Shown: positions 27,126 to 37,231 of the stretch, in pieces
Layout of the letters: each line of letters starts with the position of its first letter
How positions within the stretch are numbered: the stretch's first letter is position 1
Source of the DNA: Chloroflexi bacterium TSY
GTDB lineage: Bacteria; Chloroflexota; Anaerolineae; Caldilineales; Caldilineaceae
Length of the DNA: 64,000 nucleotides
Direction: 5' to 3'
NCBI GenBank assembly: GCA_019217005.1
Contig: JAHBNG010000044.1
Span: forward strand, 1 to 64,000
Notes under the pieces: generated by a model
Database searches by the model: none
Told to the model about the DNA's origin: nothing
The model's input: the letters and a program-made list of their open reading frames with translations, nothing else
Program-made: the position numbers and the translations under genes

Positions 27126-30100
27126 TGGGTACTCTGTATATTTTGATGAGCCAATGTTGCATCCCTTAGCGTAATGCGGCGGCGATTGTGAGCAAGCATC
27201 TGTGACACGGCTTCCAACCCATACTGCTGAATGCGAAAGGGACGACCTGCACATTGCTCGATGATAAATGCGAGAGCATCTGACTCATACTTATAATAGT
27301 CGCGCACCGGTTCTACGAGGAGCTCGACGGCCTGTTCCTCTGTAAATGGTTCGACATAGATCTCATTAAACAAGTTATACCACGGACTTTCAACACGATC
27401 CCAATCCCGACTAATTTGAATCCCCGCAACAACAGCACCTAATGTTGCAGCAAACTCACGCATGAAAATTCGACGCAACTGCTGTTGTATAAGGTGATCA
27501 TATCCACTGATCACATCCATCTCGTCTAAAAGCAGAATTGCACGCAACTGCTTGCCGGGGAAAGAGATCTCACCATACTGCTGCTGCAGGCGGATGATCC
27601 GGCGCAAATCGCGATTGAACTCGCGGTCCGAATAGAGATCTTCTGGGACGGGGTGGTTCATTTTAGGCGGACAATTAGGTTTACATTTTTGCAAAGAGAA
27701 AAGATGTTTATATTTTCTACTTTGAGCCATGCTCAGGCAGAAAATGACCTCAATATAGATTTTTATCTATGTATCAAAAGTGTAAACCTAATTCTGAACC
27801 ACCCCGAGAAAAGATGTTTATATTTTCTAATTTGAGCCATGCTCAGGCAGAAAATGACCTCATATAGATTTTTGTCTATGTATCAAAAGTGTAAACCTAA
27901 TTCTGAACCACCCCTCTGGGACTGTTGTAAATGCATATTGGTCTACCTCAAGGTATTCATTCAAATACCTTAATTGGTCAGATTCTAAAGAATTATCGAC
28001 ATCACCAAACAAAGCGAAAACCCGTTGTGCGATTTCCTCCATGAGGAAATGAAAAAATTTTTCTTGTGTCGTCCCCTCCAGATCAATATAAATTGGCAAA
28101 AACCAATAATCCGGATCCGCAACATCTTCTAGCTTACTCGCTAACTGGTAGAGGAGGGTTGTCTTTCCAATGCGGCGTTCGCCATGAATCATAATACTAT
28201 TATTGTGGAGTGTATCAACAATTCGTTGCAGCAGATCATAGCGAGCAAAGAACATCTCTTCGCCCCGAATGGGTTCGCCGCTAACGTAAGGATTATATCC
28301 CCGCTTCATAGCATCTACAGCATGTCGTCTCCCTCGGACGAACCCAATGCAAACATATCCAAATCCAGCTACAGCCACAATGCTCAGAGCAATCAACGTC
28401 AACACAGTTGCAAGCGGCGCTTCACCCTGACCGGGAATCCGAATCGTTGGGGTACGTGCAATAACCGACACCGGTAAAGAGCTCATGACCGAATAATTGA
28501 ATGCTTGATCGCGTACCCGAAAATCCAATACATACAGCCCAGTTGCATCAAATTGTGGTTCGAACGGCGGCGTGAACTCGGTCCAAGCACTACTTTGAGA
28601 GTCAGAACGCTGGCGATAGAGAAGTTTGAGCCGTTGTTGTGGAGTCTGTAGATCACCATAACGCAGCCGAATTGATACAGGCGTCCCGACGACGGCTTCG
28701 ATGCCAGACGCTTCTCTATTCGCAGAATCACTCACGGTTAGATTTGTTTCAGATACTTGTCCATTCACAAATGGCTCGTTCGGTTCAGTTGCTCCAACGA
28801 CCGAATCTAGCAGAAGCCAGGGAGACGTCCTATCTGGTTGATAGTAAGAAAGTCCTTGCCGTCCACCAAACCAATACCCCCCTTCGGCTGTTTTAGCGAT
28901 GGCATAAATTGCAGGGCTACGCAGACCATCACTCGCCTTAAACGTTCCCCAAGTTGTACCATCGAATCGGGTGACGCCCGCTTCATTCCCAATCCATAAA
29001 TCGCCACTCTGCCCATCCGTGAAAAGGGTCCACAAAAATGTTGTCGGTAGATTCTGCTCTGGATCGCCATCGGTCCAAGTCGTACCATCCCAATGGAACA
29101 AACCCACGCGATCAATTGCAAGCCACATACCGCCAGGGGTCTGCGGATCTGGAGCGAGAGATAACTCTAAGTGAACAGGTAAATTCGCAAAGCTTGCCAA
29201 AGAATCGAACAGCTCTCGTCCATGCACTTGCCAAGAGCCATCCGGTGATCGTACCCAAATATCTGCTGTGGACGTACCGATCCACAGAGAACCAGTTGAA
29301 TCGAGCGCCAGAGATTCTATGGCATGTTGCAACAAGCTTGATTCAATCTTTACAGATAAATCACTCAACTGAACCGCAGCCAATCCCTCTTCCGTTCCAA
29401 CCCAAAGAGTTTCTCCATGTACAAGTAGGTCAATCACAATGGGAGACGGCAGAGCTGAACTTTGAACTGGATTTGTCCAAAGCTCGTTCTGATACTGGCT
29501 CAAACCTTGACCATACGTACCGGCCCAGATTGCGCCCTCATTATCTTGAGCGAGAGATAAAATCGCATCATGTGGCAATGCGCTATTGCTAGCAGTAAAA
29601 TGGCTCTCGTCAGAATGGATATCTCGCTTGTAGCGCACACCGGCACCGGTGGCAATCCATATAGCACCATCGTGCCCAACCAACAGATCGCGAATATCGT
29701 GGAAATTTGGGTTGCCATCAGCAAACGTGGATGTGTCATCATCCGGCTCGTTCAGCCAGGTCTGTGCCATGTAACGAAAGACACCAATTGGCGTTGCAAA
29801 CCAAACCGTCCCATCTCTATCAACAGCAACATCGCGTACAAAATCTGTTGATAAATTACCGGCTACCGTACGCCCATACTCAAGCGTCACTTGCCCCCAA
29901 TCATCAAATTGCCTCGCACCACCACCATCGGTAACAGCCCAAACACTTCCGCTATGACCACCATTCTCAAGATGATCGTTGTTGCCAAAAAGCTTCTGAA
30001 CACGAGCGGGTTCACCATTTGGTTTGATTGTTGGGAAAACCGTCCAACACCGCGTACCTGGAACACTCCGTGCAACACCATAAGGGCCTCCAATCCAAAG

Positions 30101-31144
30101 GGCCTCTTCCGGATCTATCCATAGGGCATGAATTTCTATTTCAGAACGATTTCCGAATTGCTCGGAATCGACTTCAATCACAATCGATTCATTAAAGTCT
30201 AAACTAGATGGGTTAGGAGTTGAGGAAGCTGTAACAGGAGAATCTATTTCCCCGATAGTTGAATCTAAACAGCGCAGCGATTCCCCACTTGTATATGCCG
30301 CTCGTCCTGGAATTGGAATCCTTGACCATTGATCTTTTTCGTAGCGCCATAGACCAGAGTAAGAACCTACCCAAATCGTTTTATCCCATGCGAAGAGACT
30401 AAAGACAGGGAAGTCTTGCTGTCCGTTCATGTGAACTCTTTCTGCCTGCAGCTTCCTTTGAGAACCATCAGAAAACATGCCAGATGCAGAAGCAAGTGAG
30501 AGTTGATAGAGCCCTCTCTCGGTGCCGATCCAAAGTGTATGGTCAGCAACCAAAAGTGCATAAATCTCAGATTCTAACGTTAGAATCTGAGACCAAACAC
30601 CTGTTTGGGGATGGCGAGACACAACAAATCCTGTATCAGTTCCTGCCCATATTGTCTCATCGTACACCGTACCGTTTGCTACAAAAAGTGCAAGTGCTTG
30701 ATATCGACCGTGGGGCAATGGAGGTGGAACAGACAGGGCTGTCTCATTTTGGCTGGAATCTCCCTGGATAGGCGTGCTAAGATCATTTAAGCTGTGAGTG
30801 TTTCCCGCTGGATATGATTCCCATTCACCATTGAAATAGCTTATTCCCAGATTGGTTCCAAACCAAACAGAATCTCTGGTAGTGAGGATCGACCAAACAT
30901 CACTAGAGATCAGACCATCGTCCTGCTTGAAATCTTGCCAACGCGTGCTGGACGATTGGGCTCTGGCTTGATGTCGAGAAATAAGATGGGCAGAAGTTAA
31001 ATATGAAGGAATAAAATGAGGAAATAGACAAATCAGAACAAAAGCAATCCAGATAGAATGAATTAAGTTTCTAAACAAAAGTACATGAATAGAAAACTTT
31101 CTGGAGAAGCGCCAAAATAAATAGATCAACGATGAATTCATCAT
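27122..31144 (-). pseudogene. Propeller-membrane-AAA ATPase receptor gene split by a MITE
   Basis: Removing the MITE and one 8-bp duplication (273 bp, 91 codons) restores one frame of about 1249 residues with the junction [14 protein letters not shown]. Order: N-terminal membrane anchor (residues 25-50); about a dozen two-component-regulator propeller blades (motifs like LWIGTERGLYQL, VWFGTNLGISYF, IWVGSYSGLWRY, LWIGNEAGVTRFDGTTW); a Y_Y_Y-like domain near 850-920; a membrane helix (VLTLIALSIVAVAGFGYVCI); then an AAA/STAND ATPase starting NPYVSGEPIRGEEMFFARYDLL with Walker A GERRIGKTTLL. Walker [13 protein letters not shown] lies after the insertion. The insertion supplies a stop at 27860, so the product lacks Walker B onward; the second half (27730-27122) could only be made separately. 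The ligand is unknown. Confidence 0.88.
27650..27914 (+). mobile_element. MITE family 1, copy b: one full and one partial unit in tandem
   Basis: A complete 156-bp unit (27650-27805) is joined to a 109-bp partial unit (27806-27914) that lacks the left end. One pair of 8-bp direct repeats, TCTGGGAC at 27642-27649 and 27915-27922, flanks the whole, so it entered as one event or grew after insertion. The partial unit matches copy c exactly over its length, while the full unit has several differences. Confidence 0.92.
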
Positions 31145-31769
31145 TATATTTTGAGCACGACCACAAATACCTACTGCATTTGCTCATAAACTCAAAATAA
31201 ATTCGTTACTTCTAACCGACTGACAATGGTCAAATCTATTTGAATTTTATGGCAGTGATCAATATATCTGTTCTATCGGCATACCGCGCTCCACAGCGCA
31301 TACAGTATAAGCAGAAATTTGATTATTGTCAAGTAACAACCGAAATATTTGCCATACGCGCCATATTCCCAAAATATGTAGCAGAGCCCAATTCTCAGTA
31401 GGGTGTAAGCGTTTTACTGTGGCTGTGATGAAACTGGATTTTCCGAAATCCTACCAGAGAGACCAAACTCCGGTTATCATACAGAGCAAAGTATAGATCC
31501 CTTCGGTTTCGCGTGAAAAAGACACAATTGGGGTCTGCTGATATCAGATCTATGTAAAAATTTTTCAAGCTCAGATTCCCCTCTACCATCCAAATCTTAA
31601 AATACTCACATGATAAATAGTACCATGGTCCTAGAGATCTATTCGCCGATAAAGAGTATGATCAATGCCGGTAATTATATAGCCCATACTTGAAATACCC
31701 ATAACAGTTGGTGGTATGCCGATTTATGATATATCACTGAGATCTGACACACAAGTGAGGTCAGATATT
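31145..31769. other. AT-rich intergenic region
   Basis: About 600 bp between the divergently transcribed propeller gene and the LysM gene. A weak minus-strand ORF (31395-31589) shows no recognisable family and no ribosome site. Promoters for both neighbours are expected here; I cannot mark them with confidence. Confidence 0.4.
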
Positions 31770-32543
31770 ATGAGGTTTACAAGAAATAAGTGTCGACAAA
31801 TAAACAAATATCTGAGTGGACAATTGCGACATAGATGTTGCAATCGAAAATCACCTTTCACTGTTTCGAGAATCTCCTCAAAATCAGCGTTGATTTTATA
31901 TATTGTGTTTACTCTCGCGACAACTTTGCCTGGTCGGCTCCATGCCCAGCAGATGCAGCATCGCGTCCGCCCAGGGGAAACGCTCTCCAAAATTGCAGGA
32001 CATTACGGAGTAAGTGTGCAAACAATTGCTCGCGCCAATTCCATCTACAATGTCAATTTGATTCGCGCAGGGCGGATTCTGATCATTCCTGTGCCTACTT
32101 CATCGGTGGTGATTTCAACGCAGCCGAACAGTGTGGAATCAGGTGGACAAACTCGTACGCCACAAGCAACTGCGACAAAGACATTGCAAGAAGCACCCAT
32201 GCTTGCCACGGCCGGCAGAAACATCGCTGGCAACAGCCGATGTGCAAGTCAAATCACGATCGGAGAGCACGTTCACACAGTGCATCCGGGAGACACACTC
32301 TTCGGGCTTGGGCGACGGTATGGAGTTCGTATTTCAAGCATTCAGCAACGGAATGGTCTCTTGACAACGGTGATTCGAGTGAATCAGTGTCTGATTATTC
32401 CCCCGGGCATCCAGGCAACACCGGCTCCAGATAGACGTCGCAACAGCGAGCATTCGCCACCGTTGAGGAGGCCAACTTCAACTCCTTCACAGACACCTCA
32501 ACCTCCTGCGCAAATGACGTCACAGCAGACCGGAGATGGGTAA
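31770..32543 (+). CDS. Secreted or anchored protein with two LysM domains
   Basis: About 257 aa from the ATG at 31770 (GAGG nine bases before); an ATG at 31716 is also possible. A basic N-terminus is followed by a signal-type helix (SALILYIVFTLATTLPGRLHAQQ). LysM 1 is HRVRPGETLSKIAGHYGVSVQTIARANSIYNVNLIRAGRILIIP, and after a Thr/Ser-rich linker LysM 2 is HTVHPGDTLFGLGRRYGVRISSIQQRNGLLTTVIRVNQCLIIP. The C-terminus is Pro/Thr/Ser-rich. LysM modules bind N-acetylglucosamine in peptidoglycan or chitin. No catalytic domain is present, so it is probably a wall-binding protein. Confidence 0.88.
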   Translation: MRFTRNKCRQINKYLSGQLRHRCCNRKSPFTVSRISSKSALILYIVFTLATTLPGRLHAQQMQHRVRPGETLSKIAGHYGVSVQTIARANSIYNVNLIRAGRILIIPVPTSSVVISTQPNSVESGGQTRTPQATATKTLQEAPMLATAGRNIAGNSRCASQITIGEHVHTVHPGDTLFGLGRRYGVRISSIQQRNGLLTTVIRVNQCLIIPPGIQATPAPDRRRNSEHSPPLRRPTSTPSQTPQPPAQMTSQQTGDG

Positions 32544-32553
32544 GGTTTCGGAA

Positions 32554-32613
32554 TTAAATAACTCATCGAAGATTCTTCGTTTCACCCGAGAATGACATCG
32601 ATGAATTATTTAA
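32554..32613 (+). terminator. Hairpin after the LysM gene
   Basis: TTAAATAACTCATCGA (32554-32569) and TCGATGAATTATTTAA (32598-32613) pair in 15 of 16 positions. The interior carries GATTCTTCG...CGAGAATGA, which also occurs inside the hairpin at 59915-59976, so this is a repeated palindromic module that may act as terminator. It lies 11 bp after the LysM stop codon. Confidence 0.6.
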
Positions 32614-32663
32614 TCGTCATTCCTAAACATGATGAATGGTGAAGTCATTTGTAACGCTGATTA

Positions 32664-32765
32664 GGCCATTCCAGAGAAATAAGTCCCTAAATTGCCAAGT
32701 CGATTTCTCAGGAATGGCTTGAGCTTTTCCAGATCAAATTAGGGATTTTAATTGTTGGAAAAGCC
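32664..32765. mobile_element. MITE family 3, copy a (102 bp, 3-bp duplication TTA)
   Basis: Ends GGCCATTCCA and TGGAAAAGCC-type sequence form short terminal inverted repeats, with internal hairpins. TTA flanks both sides (32661-32663, 32766-32768). The right-hand TTA is also the stop codon (TAA on the minus strand) of the membrane-protein gene, so the element sits exactly at the end of that gene. A sister copy lies at 35883-35981. Confidence 0.65.
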
Positions 32766-35744
32766 TTATTCGCCAGCGGGTCGAAATACAATATGTCCAA
32801 CACCTCCCATCACCTGGGAACCATCGGGCATTGGACCAAGCACAATCGTTGCGGGGCGCAACAACGAAGTCGCGTCTATTGCAGTGCCGGCTGGCGCACC
32901 GACAACACCAATAAAGGCGTGGCTCCAACGATGTTTGCCACGCAGATCGCTGACCACACCGAGTCTCTGTAAAGCTTGAACGGCATCAGGACTCAAGTGA
33001 CGGAAGCCATCCAAATCAATATCGACCGAATCCCGCACAGCACCAGCGATGATGGTTCCTGTGGGCCAACGCTGGAGCCAATCGATCATGGCAATTGATG
33101 CCGCGGGTGACACCAATGTATCAAAATCTTCGCTTGCTAGAACAAAGCCCTCTGGGTCAATGGCAACCAGATTATAGCCCATTCCATTGCTTGATCGATC
33201 AACGCCGTTGAAATAAATATGAGCAAAATCACCCACATCTTTGCCTGCACTGCGAATGGCCAGAGAAAACTCCTGGGGCAGAAAGCTATTTGTCGTGCCG
33301 ATGGACCACCCGCGGCCATCGGGTGGTTCGAGGAGTGTGGAGACTGGTCGGGGAACGGCTTGGGTGGGCAGGTCGGAGAAGTGTAGCTCAAGGCGATCAA
33401 TGGGTTCATCCGCCATTCCGCCCGGCACAATCAGCTGCACACGTTGGTCAGTCACGTCTCGATCCAGAGTGATTTCTGTCAGGCGCTGGCCAGCCAACCA
33501 AATCCCCACACGCTGGGCTGGTCCGACGAGCCGTAACTCCAATAACCCACCCTCCGTTGGCAGATCAAGCAACAAAACACCAATCGAACGGATAGCATAG
33601 CGAAAGCCTGTCTCGTTTACAAAAGGAGACCATCCCTCTCCTAAATGAAGTGCCCCCATCCAACTATTTGGGTCAATCTGCCAACCCATTTGCCTCGACT
33701 CTGAGCTTTGAACTTCGAACTCTGGACTTTGAACCTTATACAACCGAATCGTTGTCGACTCTCCTTCCCAATCCAATCCTTGCCATTCATCGATCAAAGT
33801 AACAGGCAATGCCATCTCGACGAACCGTTGGAGCGCTTCCGGTGAACGTTCCAGATGAAGCGTCAGATATTTTGTATTCAAAAAATCGAGTACATCGGAT
33901 GCGAGTGGCTTGTTACGAGCCACCATCTCATCAAACATCTCATCAACATAAGGAGCGATGTAGTCAAGATCGGCATTCATCAGTCCGATGAGATCGCCAA
34001 GGAGTGGAGCTTCTACAAAATATTGAAACTTATAGAGGGGGTTGCGGCTCGTGTTCCCGCCAATTCGTGGCTGACCATGAGTGGTTTGGTACCATTGCTG
34101 CATCATGATCAACTTGTCCGAGCGCCCCAATACACGAGCACCATTTCGCCACCCAGTAGGTAATTCTAGCAGCACAAAGTCATCCGGCAGTTGGGCAATA
34201 CGCTCATATATGGGAGGAACAACCGAAAGGTTGATGGGTAACTGGATCGACAGATGTTCAAACACGAAAAGTCCTAACACCACAATGCAGACACCGATGA
34301 GACGTTCGGTTACGCGAAAGTCATATGGATGTTGTGTGGTGCGTGGTGCGTGGTGCGTAGTATGCGTTAGAGGGGTTGATCTGTTGCGGTCATCTCTTGG
34401 GAAAGCTGAACCACCCGGAGAAGACAATTTGGTCCGTTCTGCTACGAGACGAAATAGCCAGGTCAGTGCAAAGGCAGACAAAATCGCCACGCAAACCATA
34501 AGCATCACGCTATAGCGGCTCGGATAACGGTTGCCGCTGAAAAAAGGGAGGCGGCTGACTACGGCAAACGGTCCCGGGATACCAATTGAGCTACCTGCCC
34601 AGCGGATTTCTGGCCCGAACGTCAGCAGCCAGAAAAATAGAAGGTTAAACGTCCAGAATCCTGCTTGATGACGTGTGCGACGTCTCTTATCTCGCAACAG
34701 GATGATAATACCTGTGATGGTCAAGATGACTGCACTATAGCCAATATAGATCTGTTGACCAACGTTACTCGGGTGAGGCAGGCTTGACACCCATTCACCA
34801 AACAGTGGATGCAGACGTGTTGGAACAAGATAACCGAGCAAATCTGCGCTGAAACTATCGGCAAAGCCACCACCACTGGCAAAGAAATCGCCTTCCTGAA
34901 TCATGTCCGGAATCATTGCCCAGAGAAAGGGCGAAATGCCGATTAAGAATAGAAGAGCGATTAAGACAAAGCGCCACGTCAGCCACAGGCGATCAGACGT
35001 CTGTTTATCTACTTCGGATTCGGGCCCATCGGAAGGTTCTCGGTTAACTAGCAAGGTCCACCCATACGTCACCACCATAAAGATCATCAGAAAAGTCGCA
35101 TAGGTCAATTCTGACCAGGCCTGAAAGATCAAGAAAAGTGCTGCCAGCCAGATATTCCGACGGTGATGAACCATATTGCCATTCTCGCAAGTGCGCAAGG
35201 TATAGAGCATACAGAAGGGAATCCAATGGCTGCTGGCAATGTTAAACTGACCCAACGCGGCGTAAAAGAGCTTGGAGGAAGCAAAGGCGGCAATCACACC
35301 AGCTACGGTTGCTGCTAATAAATAGCCTAATGGTGGATCGTTTAGCCGGGTGAAGAGATAAGAGCTGAGTAGGAAGGTTCCATAGGCGCCCAGGACAAAG
35401 GATAAAAGGAGCAGAATGTTGCTGGCTGGTATGAGACCAAATGCAGTTTGCAGTGGGAGACTCAACAGACCATTGAGTGGAGTTAAGGTATAAAAACCCA
35501 GGTTAATCTGGATCGGGTGGAACATCCAGTCAACTTGAAAGATGTCAAGGTTGAGCTGCTCAATGAGGCGTGTCTTCACCCACCAGAGGTTCCAAGCCAA
35601 AGCAGGATCATCCACACCATTGCCAGGAACATGAGTGGTGAAGTGGACGACAAGTGGCCATGTCAACAGCAAGGCCAGAAGTATATAGAAAATGAGTACC
35701 CACAGATCTGCAAGCGGTCTACGAAACCAACTGGGTTTGTTCAT
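32766..35744 (-). CDS. Large multi-spanning membrane protein, GT-C glycosyltransferase-like
   Basis: About 992 aa from MNKPSWFRRPLADLWVLIFYI at 35744; the open frame to 35924 is a non-native extension. The first 500 residues hold 10-12 membrane helices. The first loop (HVPGNGVDDPALAWNLWWVKTRL) has an acidic DD pair, placed as in polyprenyl-phosphate-sugar-dependent GT-C enzymes. Other features are VDWMFHPIQINLGFYTLTPLNG and AAFASSKLFYAALGQFNIASSHWIPF. The C-terminal 450 residues form a soluble extracytoplasmic region with repeated beta-rich segments. Related large proteins are common in Chloroflexota and have no tested function; transfer of sugars to a surface polymer is an inference. It is bracketed by two MITE family 3 copies, one ending at its stop codon. 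Confidence 0.75.
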   Translation of the reverse strand: MNKPSWFRRPLADLWVLIFYILLALLLTWPLVVHFTTHVPGNGVDDPALAWNLWWVKTRLIEQLNLDIFQVDWMFHPIQINLGFYTLTPLNGLLSLPLQTAFGLIPASNILLLLSFVLGAYGTFLLSSYLFTRLNDPPLGYLLAATVAGVIAAFASSKLFYAALGQFNIASSHWIPFCMLYTLRTCENGNMVHHRRNIWLAALFLIFQAWSELTYATFLMIFMVVTYGWTLLVNREPSDGPESEVDKQTSDRLWLTWRFVLIALLFLIGISPFLWAMIPDMIQEGDFFASGGGFADSFSADLLGYLVPTRLHPLFGEWVSSLPHPSNVGQQIYIGYSAVILTITGIIILLRDKRRRTRHQAGFWTFNLLFFWLLTFGPEIRWAGSSIGIPGPFAVVSRLPFFSGNRYPSRYSVMLMVCVAILSAFALTWLFRLVAERTKLSSPGGSAFPRDDRNRSTPLTHTTHHAPRTTQHPYDFRVTERLIGVCIVVLGLFVFEHLSIQLPINLSVVPPIYERIAQLPDDFVLLELPTGWRNGARVLGRSDKLIMMQQWYQTTHGQPRIGGNTSRNPLYKFQYFVEAPLLGDLIGLMNADLDYIAPYVDEMFDEMVARNKPLASDVLDFLNTKYLTLHLERSPEALQRFVEMALPVTLIDEWQGLDWEGESTTIRLYKVQSPEFEVQSSESRQMGWQIDPNSWMGALHLGEGWSPFVNETGFRYAIRSIGVLLLDLPTEGGLLELRLVGPAQRVGIWLAGQRLTEITLDRDVTDQRVQLIVPGGMADEPIDRLELHFSDLPTQAVPRPVSTLLEPPDGRGWSIGTTNSFLPQEFSLAIRSAGKDVGDFAHIYFNGVDRSSNGMGYNLVAIDPEGFVLASEDFDTLVSPAASIAMIDWLQRWPTGTIIAGAVRDSVDIDLDGFRHLSPDAVQALQRLGVVSDLRGKHRWSHAFIGVVGAPAGTAIDATSLLRPATIVLGPMPDGSQVMGGVGHIVFRPAGE

Positions 35745-35882
35745 GCTCAGGAAGGGGTGATAGATAAGGTCATTCCAATTTGAGCACCAAAAGAGAAATT
35801 GGTTGGGTATCCCGACGCTCGCAAAGTGACATGAGATCCAAAATTTTACGAGGATTGAGAATCGGTTTCCCCAATCCCCTAA

Positions 35883-35981
35883 AGCCATTCCAGATAAAAT
35901 TACCCATAAGATGGAGCGTATCACCCTGGAATGGCTTTGGCTTTTCCTTTTGAATAGGGAATTTTATTTTTTGGAAAAGCC
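35883..35981. mobile_element. MITE family 3, copy b (99 bp, 3-bp duplication TAA)
   Basis: Same plan as copy a, with flanking TAA at 35880-35882 and 35982-35984. Read from its right end, it starts GGCTTTTCCAAAAAATAAAA, which closely matches the right end of the ISAzo13-type elements in this window (GGCCAATCCAAAAAATAAAA). The 3-bp duplication is also the same as for the ISAzo13 copy at 60397-61696. I infer that the ISAzo13-type transposase moves this small element. Confidence 0.7.
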
Positions 35982-36007
35982 TAAAACTCAAAACCTATGC
36001 TGAACGA

Positions 36008-36079
36008 GTGTGTACCACAAAGCGTGTAAATGACTGCTCAGTCAGAGAACCGCTGCATTTACATACTTTGGGACACACT
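36008..36079. repeat. Palindromic intergenic repeat, copy 2 of 3
   Basis: Arms GTGTGTACCACAAAGCGTGT and its imperfect inverse ending TTTGGGACACAC surround CTCAGTCAGAGAA. It lies just after the TPR-protein gene (transcribed from the right) and is related to 20283-20361 and 37136-37211. Confidence 0.75.
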
Positions 36080-36122
36080 CCCTGCTGAACCGAGTATCGT
36101 TTAATGACGATGGCAACCCCCT

Positions 36123-37103
36123 TTAGGGATTGGCAGCAGGTGTTGTAGCCGACGACTCCTCTTGTTGCTCAAAAGGGTTCACTTGCTGCATAAGTGTTCC
36201 CATGCGTACTTTGGCGATCACGGCCAACTGAGGGTTGTCTTCTTCTGCCAGGATGAAGGTTTGGTCAAATAGATCGATGGCTGTGGGGATATCACCCCGT
36301 ACTTCGGCTATGCTCCCCAGTACAAAGTAACCTTGAGCTTCTTCTGGGGCAATTTCAATTGCCTGCAAGGCTGCCTCTTCAGCGCCATCGAGGTTGCCCA
36401 CCTGTAGTCGCTGGTTTGCGAGCGTCACCCAAAAAGCAATCAAACGATCGCTCAAAATAGCCTCTGCTTTTTCCAGGCTTTCATCAGCGCTAGCAGCATC
36501 ACCCACTTGCTCAGATAAAACACCGTGCCAAATCAAAAGCTCAGGTTCATCTGGTAATTGCTCCAACCCTGCTTCCGCTGCGGCTCTTGCATTCTCCCAT
36601 TCGCCAATTAGTATGTGGTCCTCGATCGTGGAGGTTGCGTCAAGAAGCACCAGTGTCTCTGGTTTCGGTGGAAAGAATGTATTCAACACCCAAAAAACCA
36701 ACGCCACAATCCCAACAATCGAGCCAACCGTCACCAATAGCCGCTGGGCCATTTGGCGCCGCCGTCTCCCAACTTCGGCATCCAAATGCCACCACTGATT
36801 CTCAGCCGGTGGATGTTTGGCGCGCAATTTGCTCATTCCCCCAGCCGCCGAAGCAGCGGCAGCAACGGGTCCTGGCTTGGATGCAAGTCGATTCTGGATA
36901 CTATTCCATCGTGCTTGCTCCGGTTGCAGATCAACATCCGCCTGCAATAGATTTTCGAACAGCTGTTGGATCTGATCCATTAATGTCAGCAAAGGTTCAA
37001 CCGATTGTGCAGTTGGATTAACAATCAATCGCTCTACTTGATCGAGCGCGTCTCTCAGTTCGTTTGCTGGGCTGCTTGCCCTTGATTGAATTGCGTGTGC
37101 CAT
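36123..37103 (-). CDS. Membrane-anchored TPR-repeat protein
   Basis: A 326-residue protein. The cytoplasmic N-terminal half (residues 1-115) is helical, followed by a basic stretch RRRRQMAQR and one membrane helix LLVTVGSIVGIVALVFWVLNTFF (about 122-144). The C-terminal part is built of TPR-like helical pairs: GEWENARAAAEAGLEQLPDEPELLIWHGVLSEQVGDAASADESLEKA, NLDGAEEAALQAIEIAPEEAQGYFVLGSIAEVRGDIPTAIDLFDQ. TPR domains mediate protein contacts; no partner can be named. The gene is flanked on both sides by copies of the same palindromic repeat. Confidence 0.8.
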   Translation of the reverse strand: MAHAIQSRASSPANELRDALDQVERLIVNPTAQSVEPLLTLMDQIQQLFENLLQADVDLQPEQARWNSIQNRLASKPGPVAAAASAAGGMSKLRAKHPPAENQWWHLDAEVGRRRRQMAQRLLVTVGSIVGIVALVFWVLNTFFPPKPETLVLLDATSTIEDHILIGEWENARAAAEAGLEQLPDEPELLIWHGVLSEQVGDAASADESLEKAEAILSDRLIAFWVTLANQRLQVGNLDGAEEAALQAIEIAPEEAQGYFVLGSIAEVRGDIPTAIDLFDQTFILAEEDNPQLAVIAKVRMGTLMQQVNPFEQQEESSATTPAANP

Positions 37104-37135
37104 AGTCGTTGCGTATTAGTACACTATATATTAGG

Positions 37136-37211
37136 GTGGGTACCACAAAGTGTGTAAATGGAGTAGGTTCTCTGACTGAGCAATCCCTATTTACACACTT
37201 TGGGACACACT
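37136..37211. repeat. Palindromic intergenic repeat, copy 3 of 3
   Basis: Arms GTACCACAAAGTGTGTAAAT and ATTTACACACTTTGGGACAC, with centre GGTTCTCTGACTGAGCAA, the inverse orientation of the centre in copy 2. It sits between the MBL-hydrolase stop and the TPR-protein start on the minus strand. Confidence 0.75.
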
Positions 37212-37231
37212 GTCGTAAATTACGTTTTCAG

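Noticed and set aside
31395..31589. Small minus-strand ORF in the AT-rich gap
   Set aside because: No family resemblance, ribosome site or supporting context.
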